A DNA stretch of 64,000 bases from Abelmoschus esculentus (GCA_035048815.1 JAUCBN010000054.1:8153001-8217000), one strand, 5' to 3'. Numbered from the stretch's first letter, positions 48,364 through 60,591 are shown. Notes: a model not told the origin generated them from the letters alone. Numbers and translations are program-made.

Positions 48364-48775
48364 ACTTTTTCCATGAATTATTCAAAGGGAGTTCTACCAT
48401 ATTTTGTTCTATACTTGCTCATTTATACATTATATCCTATCATTCATTTGCATAATTTATACTTGTGCATGAATCTATATGAATTTTGTTAGCTGCATGA
48501 TATCAAATTGCATAAAGAAATAAGCATGCTACTTCATTCAAGCATGTACGTTAGTTAGGTTCATTTAAGTATGTGTAGCATTGAAACATTAGTTCATTAA
48601 TGCATATAGTTCATTAATAAAGTTAGTGCATTGATTAAGCTAGTTCATTCATTGAATTAGTTAATTAATCAAACTAACTCTTAAATTGTTTTATGCATGT
48701 TTTTAAATTAAAATATAAATAATGTTTACCTTTGTGTTAGGTGAATGAAGGGAGATGAACAGTCACATCAAATTA

Positions 48776-49724
48776 TCTGAACTGTGTTTCGTATTCTATA
48801 CGATTATATGTGCTGAGACATTTGAGATCATTAACATTGATTGTATTACATGTGCATGGGGTGGATTGTACGGAGGAAGGTGGTTTTACCACACTGTGTT
48901 TGGCGAAATAAGGGGTGAGGGGTTCTGGAGAATTACCTCCACTATGATCGGTTGGCTTTGCCACCACTGTGTTTGGCGTTCGGAGTATGGAACTGCATTT
49001 TCTGTGACCTTGCATTCAACAAATTATCGAAATTGTGTGCCTCGTATGTTATACAAATATTTGTGATGAGACTTTTGTGATTTATGATATTGATTGCATA
49101 ATCATATGCATTGGGAAGGATTGTACGAAGGAAGGTGATTTTACCACACTATGTTTGGCGAAATAAGAGGTGAGGGGTTCTGGGGAACTACCTCCACTGT
49201 GATCGGTTGACTTTGCCACCACTGTGTTTGGCGTTTGGAGTATGGGATTGCATTCTCTGTGGCATTGCATTCATCAATATTTGTGTTTATTTACTGTGAA
49301 TATATATATATGCCTGTGATTGTGAATTGAGTGACATTGTGATGTTTGACTGCACTTTAGAGACACACTGGGCTTTATAGCTCATTCTTTTAGTTTTTTT
49401 CTTCTTTCAGATATCTGGCCCTAGGAGTTGGTACTCGGAGATCTCTCTCGGATACGGTTTATTACTATTTTTAGTACTATTATTTACAGATATTTTTATT
49501 TGAGGATTATTAGGGATTGAGATTTATTTAAACCTAAGGTATAAAACCAGTTATTCAAATTTAATAATTTTAAATAAGAATATTTACTTTTTTTAACCTT
49601 GTTTTTATCTTTTAATTTACAAATTTAGTTTTTAAATATTTTTTTTCAATTATTTGACATGAAAGTTTTAAAAGCAACAGTTTTAACCTACCGTGCTCTT
49701 TAAATTAAAAATTAAGGGGTTACA
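48776..49724 (+). repeat. Chromovirus-type LTR fragment with internal duplication
   Basis: It ends AAGGGGTTACA at 49724. It contains GGATTGTACGGAGGAAG followed by ACCACACTGTGTTTGGCG motifs, the same layout (though diverged) as the reverse complement of the chromovirus LTR at 28365-28610. It is therefore a plus-strand LTR of a related family; its left end is missing at the junction with the truncated LTR at 48775. Confidence 0.6.
48778..49287. repeat. Tandem duplication of ~255 bp
   Basis: Two copies, about 48778-49032 and 49033-49287, share GGAAGGTGRTTTTACCACAC, the GGCGAAATAAG motif and ACCACTGTGTTTGGCG at a constant offset of 255 bp. They differ at perhaps one base in ten. Confidence 0.8.
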
Positions 49725-49962
49725 AAACCATTCTTCGATCATACTCTAATTAAAATCCTAATTCTAATCCATCAAATCTTATCGCCTTTATTTGTAACTT
49801 TAAAACTTAAAAATACCAGTTCCCGATGCTTACCCTTGACACCCATGGTCAGATTTCAGAAAGCTTCTATGCTTACTCTTTATAGAACAAAAGTATCTAC
49901 CAAATCATTTATGCAGATAAAGATAAGTACCAAAGGCATATTGACAATTGATTCTCAAAATA

Positions 49963-50258
49963 TGTTGAGGTAGGAGGCAACGACACACCCAATTATATGA
50001 CAACAAGACAAGGAATGCCAACTATAACGAGGGAGGATCACTCTGAAGAGAATATACTTGTTGTACGACATGGACAGAGAAAGAAACGAGCCCCAAAGGA
50101 CTAACCAATTTTGTTTGCTCCTAGATAGTTGGTCAGTATTAAAATATGAGAGTTTCACAGGATATGTATGAACATTGAATTCAGAAATTTCTCAATCAAA
50201 GAAATCCTTCTTCATCTTTCTTTCGTTTCTTCTTACTTACCCTTAAAGATTCACAACA
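49963..50258 (+). repeat. Gypsy 5' LTR
   Basis: This is a 296-bp LTR beginning TGTTGAGGTAGG and ending ATTCACAACA. It is immediately followed by the putative primer-binding site. Confidence 0.92.
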
Positions 50259-50281
50259 TTTGGTGCTTTCATTGAGAGAAG

Positions 50282-51351
50282 ATGGTCAACAACACTGAAG
50301 CCATTCGTCTTCTCCAAGAGACGGCCCATCGCCATGGAGAAGCTCTAACAGCATTACAAAAGGATGCTCAAGAGCGAAAGGTGGAACGAGAACAAGACCA
50401 GAAAACCATGAAAGACATCATGAAACAACTTACCGCCATTTCGTCGCATCTTGGTCAGTCTTCACAAGGCCAAGAGGAATACAACGATCGAGCACCAGAG
50501 CGAGCAGTAACTCGAGGCAAAGCAAAGGTGAAAGAGGAATGGGAGGACCCTTTCCCTTTCGCTCCAAAGCCAGTATCTGTGGAACTACCCACATTCACCG
50601 GCAAGGATCCAGAGGAGTGGTTGGCCTCAGCCCACGATTTCTTTGACTTTTATGGAACAGAGGATCATCACCGGTTACCATGGCCTCGTTTCGCATGGAG
50701 GGAACCGCAAAAAAATGGTTCAGGTGGATTCAACGTCGACAGCAGTTTGTGGGATGGAACCACTTGGTGGATGCAATTCGAAAAAGATTTGCGGTGATGG
50801 AGATTGAGTCATCGGAGGGACAACTAACAAAACTGATGCAGACGACTACGGTGGAGGAATATCAGACGAAATTCGAGGATATGGCGTTGAGAACAAGTCA
50901 GTTATCCGATGGATTCTTAACTCAATGTTTTGTTTCTGGACTTCGAGCAGACATAAAGAACGAAGTATTGGCTCAGCGACCTAGCGGAATGAACGAAGTG
51001 GTGGCGTTAGCCCGTTTCCATGAAGCTCGACTTGCGGACAACAAAAAGTATTTGGGGCGAGGATTGGGATCCAAATTACCTCCACTCCTGCCTACCCCCA
51101 CCAACAATCCACTAAGTAACCCTCGAGTAATGCCCGGACGACTGCCGCCATGGGAGACACATCCATCGCCACCATCGACTTTGCAACCCAGAAAAATTAC
51201 AGCGGCTGAAGCTCAAAGTCGACGTGAAAAAGGACTTTGTTACTACTGCGATGCCAAATTCGTTCCAGGGCATAAATGCAAAGACCCACAACTTTTCTTA
51301 CTCGATGATAAAGACGAGTGCGAAGAAGAAAGAGTAAGGGAAAACCCATAA
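50282..51351 (+). pseudogene. Gypsy gag, frameshifted
   Basis: It starts at ATG 50282 (MVNNTEAIRLLQETAHRHGE) with a coiled-coil N-terminus and a capsid domain (VELPTFTGKDPEEWL). One base appears lost near 50675, after which the frame continues at 50680 (GTAKKWFRWIQRRQQF) to a CCHC-type knuckle (CYYCDAKFVPGHKC near 51240). A TAA at 51349-51351 then separates gag from the protease. Confidence 0.88.
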
Positions 51352-51387
51352 CCGACTGAACAAGAGTCATCTAAGCGAAAGCAATCT

Positions 51388-54300
51388 TTGGTATCGTACA
51401 ATGCTCTAGCAGGGTGCTATACTCCAAATACGTTACGCGTCCAAGGAGAAATCAAAGGAAAAGAGGTTCGGATTTTGATAGACGGAGGAAGCACACATAA
51501 CTTTGTCCAGACCCGGGTCGCAAGGCACCTAGGATTGAATATCACTACAGCACCCAACTTCAAGGTGTTGGTCGAAAATGGGGAGAAGTTAAAGAATGAG
51601 GGATGTGTATGGGATTTACAGTTGCGAGTACAAGACACCGATGTGGTCGTTGATTTCTATGCCTTACCCTTGGAAAGAACAGAGATGGTTTTAGGAGTTG
51701 CTTGGATGGACACCTTAGGACCAGTAACCATGGACTTCTGTAAATTGACATTTGAATTTCGACAAGGAGAGAAAATGATCTGTTGGCTAGGGGACACCGG
51801 AACGAACCTGCAATCAGTTCAATTCCACTCGCTAAGGCGAATGGCGGAAACTAAAGCTGTAGTAGAATACTATCAATTGCACATGGAAGCAGAAGATAAG
51901 TCGATTGGAAAGGTAGAAAAAGAAGAAATATTGGGAGTTCTACAACAATTTGAAGATGTTTTTGCTACAATTCCAGGATTACCTCCCCACCGAGAGCATG
52001 ATCATGTCATTCACCTCGAAAACAATAGTAAACCTGTCAATGTACGTCCGTATCGATATCCCCATTTTCAAAAGGCCAAAATTGAGAGGCAAGTTCAGAA
52101 TATGCTCGAAAACCAGCTAATACAACGAAGCCATAGTCCTTTCTCCTCCCCTGTATTGTTGGTTAAAAAAAAGGACGGCACTTGGAGGTTTTGTGTTGAT
52201 TATAGGGCTTTGAATTCCATCACTATCAAGGATAAATTTCCAATCCCGACCGCCGAAGAACTATTCGACGAATTAGGAGGATCAAGGTATTTTTCCAAGC
52301 TCGATTTACTGTCTGGTTATCACCAAATACGAGTTAAGGCGAAGGATGTTCCCAAGACGGCATTTCGCACCCACGAGGGCCATTACGAATTTCTTGTAAT
52401 GCCTTTCGGATTAACCAATGCGCCATCAACCTTTCAAGCCACGATGAATGAAATATTTCGACCCTATCTACGCAAGTTTGTCTTGGTTTTTCTCGACGAT
52501 ATCCTAGTTTACAGTGGGGAGTGGCAGCAACATATTGAATACGTGAAGCTTGTTTTGACTACCCTAAAGCAACATGGATTGGTCGCAAAAAAATCAAAGT
52601 GTTTATTTGGGGAGGAGCAAATCGAGTATCTGGGACATGTAATATCAGAAAGGGGACTAGCAGTGGAACCCGGCAAGATAGAAGCCATATGAAAGTGGGT
52701 CGAGCCGAGGAATATCAAGGAAGTTAGGGGATTCTTGGGACTAGCTGGTTATTATAGGAGGTTCATTAGGGGCTTTGCTTCTTTAGCCGCGCCCATAACT
52801 GATCTTCTACGAAAGGGAGAGTCATTTGAATGGACCACTGAATCCCAGAGGGCTTTCGATTCCTTGAAGAAACAACTAAGCGAGGCACCAGTTTTAGGGC
52901 TTCCAAATTTTGACAAATTGTTTATAGTGGAAACTGATGCATCAGGAATCGGCATCGGAGCTGTGTTAATGCAAGATAAAAGGTCGTTAGCTTATTTTAG
53001 TCAAAAATTAAGCCCAAGGATGCAAGCTGCTTCGACCTACCACCGAGAAATGTACGCCATCGTTCAGGCAGTGCGCAAATGGAGACAATATCTTGTGGGG
53101 AGAAAATTCGTGGTGGTTACTGATCAACGCTCCCTTCGAGAGCTCACACAGCAGACCATTCAGACGCCGGAACAACAACAATGGCTTGCAAAGCTTGTGG
53201 GTTATGATTTTGAGATACATTATCGACTCGGAAGGTTAAACTCCGTCGCGGATGCTCTGTCACGTGAAGGGGCTGCGAGCTTGATGTCCTTGTCCAGGCC
53301 AATTTTTGGGATCATCGAAGATATAAGAGCAGCAAGCCAACATGACCCTGAGTTACTAGAGATCAAGAGATCAAGAATCAATTGAGGAAGGGTGAACACA
53401 ATGATCAAGGGTATCTTGAACAAGAAGGATTGGTGTTGAAACAAGGAAGAATTGTGGTGCCCAACGAACAAGCCCTACGATCCTTGTTGCTCAGGGAATT
53501 CCATAGCTCAATGATTGGGGGACATTCGGGAGTGTTACGAACCTTTCAACGATTGGCCGCCAATTTCTTTTGGGCAGGGATGAGAAAAGATGTACGCCAG
53601 TTTGTGGAAAGTTGTCAAGTTTGTCAAAGAATGAAAGCCGATAGCTTAACTCCGGCAGGGTTGTTGCAGCCTCTTTCAATCCCACAACAAGTCTTTGAAG
53701 ACATTTCGTTAGATTTCATCACGGGTCTCCCTAAATCTAACGGGAAAGAAGCAATAATGGTGGTGGTGGATCGACTAACAAAATACGGTCATTTCTTTGC
53801 GTTGCCAAGGAAATTTGATGGAAATATGGTCGCCAAAATTATGGTACAAGGTATCGTCAAGCTGCATGGAATTCCCCGATCTGTAGTCAGTGATAGAGAT
53901 CCTATATTTACTAGCGAGATGTGGACTGAACTAGCCCGTTTGCAAGGGACAGAGCTATGCATGAGCTCAGCCTATCACCCACAAACGGATGGGCAAACCG
54001 AAGCTCTCAACCGATGCTTAGAAATGTATCTACGATGTATGGCAGGAGACGATCCTGAGGGTTGGAAGAAGTATCTCGCATGGGCAGAATATTGGTATAA
54101 CACTGCTTTTCAGGTATCTACTGGGATGACCCCATTTCGCGCTTTGTATGGAAGAGATCCACCTTCTCTGATAGACTACGCTGCAAGGAGTACCAATAAC
54201 ATGCGTTTGAATCAACAACTATAGGAAAGGGACTTGTTGATCCGAGAATTGAAGCAAAATCTCATGCGAGCACAAGTTCGAATGAAGAACCAGGCCGACA

Positions 54301-54806
54301 AGCATAGAAGGGAACTGAATTTTGCTGAAGGGGATTGGGTGTAGGTTCGCCTACAGCCTTATCGACAATTATCCTTGCGGCTGCAAAAATCGCAGAAATT
54401 GGATCCAAAATTTTTTGGCCCCTACAAGATCGAAAAGAGGATTGGATCAGTCGCCTATAGACTAGAGCTACCAGAAAACACTCATGTTCACCCCGTGTTC
54501 CATGTATCTCAGTTGAAACCTTGTAAAGGACAACCCATCCAGCAAGTCACGCCCATAACATGGTTAGAGGAGCAACTTAAGTTGGCAACTAACGAGATGG
54601 ACTCTAACCGTGAGGACACGGTTCCTTTTTTAGGGGAGGGTAATGTTGAGGCAGGAGGCAACGTCACACCCAATTATATGACAACAAGACAAGGAATGCC
54701 AACTATAACGAGGGAGGATCACTCTGAAGAGAATATACCTACTGTACAACGTGGACAGAGAAAGAAACGAGCCCCCAAAGGACTAACCGATTTTGTTTGC
54801 TCCTAG
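51388..54806 (+). pseudogene. Gypsy protease, reverse transcriptase, RNase H, integrase
   Basis: The protease has LIDGGSTHNF near 51475. Reverse transcriptase (about 52000-52690) has FSKLDLLSGYHQI, MPFGLTNAPSTF and VFLDDILVYS. TGA at 52690-52692 interrupts, and the frame resumes with GFLGLAGYYRRF and RNase H (VETDASGIG, MYAIVQAVRKWR, TDQRSLREL, VADALSRE). A frame change lies near 53383. Integrase (53382-54224) has the HHCC region and core (SVVSDRDPIFTS, TDGQTEALNR). Stops at 54222-54224 and near 54343 precede a C-terminal module (GPYKIEKRIGSVAYRLELP). I see no chromodomain. Confidence 0.9.
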
Positions 54807-54940
54807 ATAGTTGGTCCGTATTAAAATATGAGAGTTTCCCAGGATATGTATGAACATTGAATTCAAAAATTTCTCAATCAAAGAAATCCTTCTTCATCTT
54901 TCTTTCGTTTCTTCTTACTTACCCTTAAAGATTCACAACA
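54644..54940 (+). repeat. Gypsy 3' LTR
   Basis: This is a 297-bp LTR beginning TGTTGAGGCAGG. The polyprotein reading frame runs into it and stops at 54806, so the last 50-odd codons are LTR-encoded. Confidence 0.92.
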
Positions 54941-55075
54941 AAATACCTATAAAAGAAAAATAAGTCGAATGGTTTCGTTTCTTTTTACATGCAGTAGAAG
55001 CACTATCTACCTAATATGATTAATCAAGCATCAAATTTCAGGCCACTTTCTTCTTTTGAATAAAAATATAATTAC

Positions 55076-58000
55076 CTTAGGGAAATATGTTTCTCCTCCT
55101 TCAACATCACCACTTAGATACATAAGCATAGTTGCTATTCTTTGACCACCACGCTTCAAGTTAAACTACAATAAATAATGATTGCAAAGAAATGGATCAG
55201 GATTTCTCCAAATCATAAGAACGGACATATCTGACACAACCAATAAATTCACCATGTAAACTTTGGGAAAGGTGGACAACTTACAGTATCGGAAAATTAA
55301 TCATTGTGAGGCTTGTAAAACTGATCCTTCTCATACCTGTGCTGCAATAGATGTTAGCCTTGATAAAGAACATATGAGTTCATTTTCTTTTGAGCAATAT
55401 TTTTACCAATAGTAAGGTCGGACACCCACCTTAAAACTTGGATAAGCTCCCCATTTTCAGCTGGTATTTGAGAAAAGACAGAAATCCGCTTTTCAATTGC
55501 CTTAGAGTTCAAAGAAAAAATAAATGGAGGGAAGAAGCACTTAGTTACACATTGTTGCATAATTCGAGATGATAGATGTAAAGTTGTAAACAACTGCAAT
55601 GTTAGAATGAAAACATTCGTACAGAAGGAAATTCACCCCAAGCTGTTTTAAACGTATGGTAAAATTAGAAAATGATGTACGCTGATCAAAGCAATTTCTA
55701 ATATTTATATACAGTCCAAAGTTGGCATTCACTTTCTATTTGTCATATAGAGGGGAGAATAAATTACTGAATTCTAAGACATGCAACCAGCATATCAACT
55801 GCCAATATTTGCGAAATTATAGTATGTAGACAGAATAATTCCTACAATAAAAGCAGGTCATGAGGAAGAAAAGAATGGCTGGAATGAGAATCAGAAAGGA
55901 AAGCTAAATAACAAATCAGCCCATCTGTCTTCAACAAATGAGCCACCCTTCTTACAATTAGGTCTCACGTTCTCTCATTGGGAACTGAAATCACCCAAGT
56001 CGGGACGAGCTACCTCTATTAAGAAAGAATATACCCTTCTAGTTGCACTTTTGATGCCTTTATTTTGGACATCAACCATGTCATTTAGACGGATTTCAAA
56101 GAGAATTGTTTCCCATCAAACCAGCTATAATATGTATTTGTTGCATCATTCATTTGCCAATTTGGACCAATGCTTGTGACCTTTATGTTATGGTAACTTG
56201 AAAGCTAACCTGTATCATTGGATACTTTCTCTGTGTTGAACTCAGGAACATACCAGAGCTTGTCCTGACATTACTCTTAATTCCCTGAAAAACAGCAGCT
56301 GCAGTAAGATCAATTCTTTCTATTGAAAATAAGGTCCTAAAAAATAAAAGTGCCAAAGGTATGATATATTTTTATTCTTATAAAAGTGATGACCATAACT
56401 TAATTCAGTGTGATTATTCAGAGCATTGAAACCTTAAAAATAGCTAGCTAAGAAGTGGAAGAGTCTTTTTAAATTTTGGCTATTGTACACTTAAATGCAT
56501 GATGTAGCTAAAGAAGGTAACCAATTCACCTAATTGCCACACCCCAAAAACGCAAAATATTTTGTGCTTAATTATCCTTTATAATGAAGTAAAAAAGAAA
56601 GAGGGCCTTTCATCTTTATGCACCCTTAAGGGACATTTGCAAGGACGGAGCTAGGATCAAACATTGGGAGGGGCAAAGGTCTATTAAGCTTTTAAATCTA
56701 AAATTTGGGAGGGACAAAAAACTTATTTTACTACTATTTAAACTAAGAGGGACCTTGAGTGCAATTATACCAAAAATTTTTGGGAGGGGCAACACGGTAA
56801 ACATGGGTTTGTCCTTGGACATTTGGTTTCAAGTATGTAAGATTAATAGTTCGGATTACCAACTTAACTTTTTTCCTATATTTTGAAAGTCAAATTTCAC
56901 TGTCAGGCAGCATTGTGTAATAACTTTTCTCATCCTTAATTATGCTTACAGATGATTTAGTAAAATGTGCTTTTAAGCGATCTTATATTGTTTCAACCAA
57001 ACACCCCCTTAAAGTAAGACAGAAGTTTGATTGGCCAAAAGAAGCACCTATGTATTACTTACCCACTCAAAGTGACAAAAGTGCAAGGATAGAAGAAAAA
57101 AAACACAAGCAGCCGTGTAATCTTTTAAAAGCTTTTTCATACTTGAAAATATTTGAAAAGATAACATAGAGTTTTAAATGACCATATGCACAAGCAAGGC
57201 AATATCCACTCATTAACTGTCAGCAAACTTTTAAAAGTAGACATTTTACACATCAATATTTTAAAAAAAGGATACCTTACATGCATGCACAAGCATGTTT
57301 AGGTAATATGACCTCAATAAAATATGAAACCTGATATGAGATTTATAATAGGAATAATATTTTCAATTAACATGCCAAAAATAATCTACATCATTAACCA
57401 GTAATTCAAGGAAAAAAATGTTTTGAAATATACCTTCCCAGTTTTCGCATCTACCACATTCGAAGCTTGAAGTCGAGGGCGGGCAATGGCTATAAGGTAG
57501 TCACATTCCTGCAGAAAAAAAAAACAGTAGAATATAAAGCTCTTCTGCATTGAATTACTCATGAATATAGCATTTCCAAACTACTAAACTTAGGTCAATG
57601 TGATTGTTTCAAAATAGTTTGGTATCAGTATGCATTTGATGGATGTGTGGCAAAGAACAGCTATTCAAAAGGTGCTATACAGTCTTTGACCCTCCTGCCT
57701 TGAGAACAGACAAAGGTTTCCTCGGAAAATTTCTTTTACATCCGCAAAATATGTTTCCACCAAGCACTCGATCATTATGAGTTATTCTTTTCTTTATCTT
57801 GCTACATAACTAAATATATCTAATAATTCAAGTGTCAATACATCATCTTTCATTTCTACCATATTGTAGAGAGACAAAACTCTTATTAGAGAATTTTCAG
57901 CTGAATTGTTCTTACCATTGTGTGATACAGTCCACCATCTCCTAAGGAATCCTAGGTTTAGAGCTTATAAATATTTTCTTCATCAATCATTAAATTGTAC

Positions 58001-60591
58001 ACAAATTCTTACAAATTTCAAATCTTATAGCAACAAAACGCCCTAATCACATAGATGTCGTTCTATATCAGCTATTCATTACATGAATCAGATTCACAAA
58101 CTGATAATTTCTAGTATTACAACGAGCTCTCAATCATTGATGGCATACATACCTCGTTGCTGAGGAAACTATGAAGTACAATAATCCGAGGTGACCAGCT
58201 AATTATTTCAGGTTTGACCTACACCATCAAAACCAATATTGAGTCAAAGTTTTTGTATTCCTTATGAAATCTCTGGATCAATTTCACACAAGTAGAAAAC
58301 CATATAATAAAATAAAATAGAGTAAATAATTCATTTCCATTTATGGTTAAGTCCATACTCTGTCAGCCTCTAATATGCACAGAAAGCCACTCAACCCACA
58401 CACTCTTATATTCATATAAACAGTGAGACTTCTCCATCCAGTTTCCTCCATCAATCCCCTCCATGTTCTGGTATATTAATTCGTCCAATATAATTTTGCA
58501 GCAAATAAAACTCCAGTTATAAGATAGGCAACTAGAATATGTGATTGTTCTTCTCTATGATAAAGTTGTGCAAGTCTTAAGTATGATTTATATTCTGAAA
58601 ATGACTTAGAGTTGCAGAGCATAAATATTTTGGTGAGATTGAGCATAGTCTGCAACACCAAGTCCATGGGGATTGTATGAGAGGATAGATTAAAAATATT
58701 CCTTTCCTAAAAGTGGGAAAAGGATCTTAACAAAAACATGAATCTAGATTTGTTTAACAGCATTACTGAATGTTTTTTAAACTAAAGGGCCTCAATAAAA
58801 TAACCCTTCAAAACCAACACCAAATTCTACCAACAAAACGGGAATCACAGTCCTGTATGGTTCGACATCAAATCCCTTAGATAAAAAAGATTAGGTTAAT
58901 TTAAAGAAAAAAGAAGAAAATAAAAAAGATTATTACATGCAAACTTAGAATATTTTAATATAGGACAACGCAAAGTCCAATGCACTAGCCATTAAGGGAA
59001 ATATTTCAATATAAACTGTCTATATTCCATTTTCCCTAGAAAATTTTAGAAAGTTTATTTTATCATAAAATTCAGGCTCGTAGCTATCCCTAAAATTCAA
59101 AAATGGAAGGCAAAAAAGATGAAGGCAAGAAAGTACAAGAAACATACAAATCCAAGACGCAAAATTTCTGCCTCTTTGTCACCGTGCCAATGACTCATAC
59201 CTGAAGTAAAAGTAGTGAGGAGACAAAATATAATAATGACCTTACAGTAATACCACATTTTGGCTAAAATCAAAGATCATTAACCAAAGTTCAATAATGT
59301 TTAACCAAATTTCAATTATTTTATTGTTGGAGAGCCATATGAACCAAAATCATACCAACCTCTTGGCAACTTAAGATATCCATCACTCTGACTTTTACAT
59401 AATTTTGTAGATGGAAAGTCGTCACCTATTAAACATGTGAGATAAATTTTCAAAAGAAATTATCACTGGAAATTTTCCAATAGTTATTGTAAGTAGCTGT
59501 ACAAAAATATTTCAATAATGCTGTAAATAAAATAATTATTTAAATAGAATCAAAATTTGTAATTTGCAAGGATGGATTATCCAAATTCCAGAAGAAGACA
59601 TATCTTTTAAAGATGGTATTTTGTGAGGACAAGTCCTCCAAGTTCCTATGTCATATCTTTTAAATACAATGAGAAAAGCAAATCTTAGAACTTAATAAAT
59701 TAAACCTACAAAGAAGAAATCCAATTTTGCATGAGATTGAGCAGTTTAGATGGAAAGGGAAAGCCAAACAACTTAAATTCTTCCAAACTAAGATTGCTGA
59801 AGAGTTTTGCTGTATTCAGTAAACCTATAAGGAAAAAGATTAAATCTATAAATATTTATGTTAAATATTTCATACAGATGATGAAAGCATAAGATTGACA
59901 CTTCATTTTCCTAAAATTCCATAATAAGAGAGGGGAATCGAGTAATTAGATAAACCAACATACAGAAAAATGCACAATGCTAAAAGATAAAATGATGATA
60001 AGTATACCATAAGAATCTTCTAATCTGCGTATGAATGCGAGCTGAAACAAAGCACCTGCAGTTCCTAAAATCATTAACACTTGAAAGAACAATGAATCGA
60101 TGCATCCCAATAATTAAAAATTCAATTATTTCTCCATTGCTACTTTACATTGCAATGTCTGTACATGAAGTCTCTCTTCAACCATGGATTACACGCGATA
60201 ATTACAATAAAAGTGATTAAATTATGAAAAAAAATCGCTGGAAAATTGAAAACCAGCCAAGAAAAGCAAAACCCCATTTCTAATCTCAAGCAAAAACATC
60301 TATCGAATCAGCTAAACCCCCTTGTGGAATGCATGTTTCAAGGAAGAAAAGAAAACCCATTATTTTAAAACCATAAAAAGTGGAAAAGCAGCAAACATTA
60401 ATTAAGCACAAAAGAACAATAAACACACACCAAGGTGTTGGAAGTCGAAAGTTTGAAAAAAAAATAAAGCATAAAAAAGATAGTTGAAAAAAGAAGAATG
60501 TTTTTTCAAATTGAATGGAAGACATACCGATTATCATTCCAACAGTGACAAATGTTAATAATCCGAAAACAATCTTCGTAGCAGGGGCCAT
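55076..60591 (-). CDS. P4H1: P4H exons 1-10
   Basis: These ten exons sit in 5.5 kb with introns of 472, 582, 159, 929, 644, 1149, 709, 93 and 119 bp. Exon 1 gives the membrane anchor. Exon 3 encodes a variable linker (DDFPSTKLCKSQSD). Exons 4-7 encode MSHWHGDKEAEILRLGF, VKPEIISWSPRIIVLHSF, ECDYLIAIARPRLQ and RTSSGMFLSS. Exon 8 is VFSQIPAENGELIQVL, exon 9 YEKDQFYKPHND-stop, and exon 10 GGQRIATMLMYLSGDVEGG. The annotated start is ATG 60591; the upstream TTG-GCC is not a start. Asn184 replaces the second His usual in plant P4Hs (HHD), but that middle position does not bind iron. Confidence 0.88.
56625..56830. repeat. Small dispersed repeat in P4H intron 6
   Basis: It is bounded by GGACATTTGCAAGGACGG near 56630 and GTCCTTGGACATTT near 56813, with repeated GGGAGGGGCAA blocks (about 56667, 56708 and 56783). 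It looks like a MITE-type or other dispersed plant repeat related to GGACGGAGC-containing families. Ends and duplication are not certain. Confidence 0.4.

Larger units (their letters stand above)
44658..48775 (+). mobile_element. Non-autonomous LTR retrotransposon with orphan frame
   Basis: The left LTR runs 44658-46395 (about 1.74 kb, TGTGAT...TATCA). A primer-like TGGTAATTAGAGC starts at 46398. The right LTR starts at 48315, preceded by a purine tract AAAGAAGGAGGGAATAA, and is cut at about 48775 after 460 bp. The interior has a CCHC-type gag fragment and a 233-codon frame of unknown function, with no reverse transcriptase, RNase H or integrase. Frames in the left LTR are not genes. Confidence 0.75.
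49963..54940 (+). mobile_element. Ty3/gypsy retrotransposon, nearly full length, inactivated
   Basis: Short LTRs lie at 49963-50258 (296 bp) and 54644-54940 (297 bp), ends TGTTGAGG/TTCACAACA, with an exact AAATA duplication (49958-49962 and 54941-54945). I count about 11 substitutions and one indel between LTRs (near 4 percent). TTTGGTGCTTTCATTGAGAG follows the 5' LTR as the likely primer site. A purine tract TTTAGGGGAGGGTAA precedes the 3' LTR. The interior encodes gag, protease, reverse transcriptase, RNase H and integrase in order. It lies in P4H intron 10 in the opposite orientation. Confidence 0.93.
39063..55075 (-). other. P4H intron 10 (16 kb), filled with transposable elements
   Basis: The donor CCTAAG|GTAATT is at 55075-55074 and the acceptor TGTCAG at 39064-39063. 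At least six element-derived blocks lie inside. Pieces that look like original intron remain at about 39063-39640, 49725-49957 and 54946-55075. The large plus-strand gypsy element runs opposite to the host gene. Confidence 0.85.
38563..60591 (-). pseudogene. P4H1: Prolyl 4-hydroxylase (P4H1-like), 12 exons, premature stop in exon 9
   Basis: The exons on the minus strand are 60591-60528, 60055-60008, 59425-59360, 59200-59148, 58218-58153, 57508-57434, 56284-56210, 55500-55430, 55336-55285, 55165-55076, 39062-38970 and 38670-38563. All introns are GT-AG and phases agree, giving 286 codons plus stop. Residues 1-22 form a signal anchor (MAPATKIVFGLLTFVTVG). The 2-oxoglutarate/Fe(II) hydroxylase domain keeps His183 and Asp185 of the HxD motif, distal His263 and Lys273 (GEKWSATKWM). 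Plant P4Hs hydroxylate proline in cell-wall glycoproteins and peptides in the ER/Golgi. Codon 186 is TAA (55297-55299), which would remove 101 residues including the distal His and Lys. Everything else looks intact, so loss is recent, or the base is an error or rare allele. Confidence 0.88.

Noticed and set aside
60035..60220. Plus-strand frame at P4H exon 2
   Set aside because: It is antisense to exon 2 and intron 1 of the P4H gene and shows no domain.
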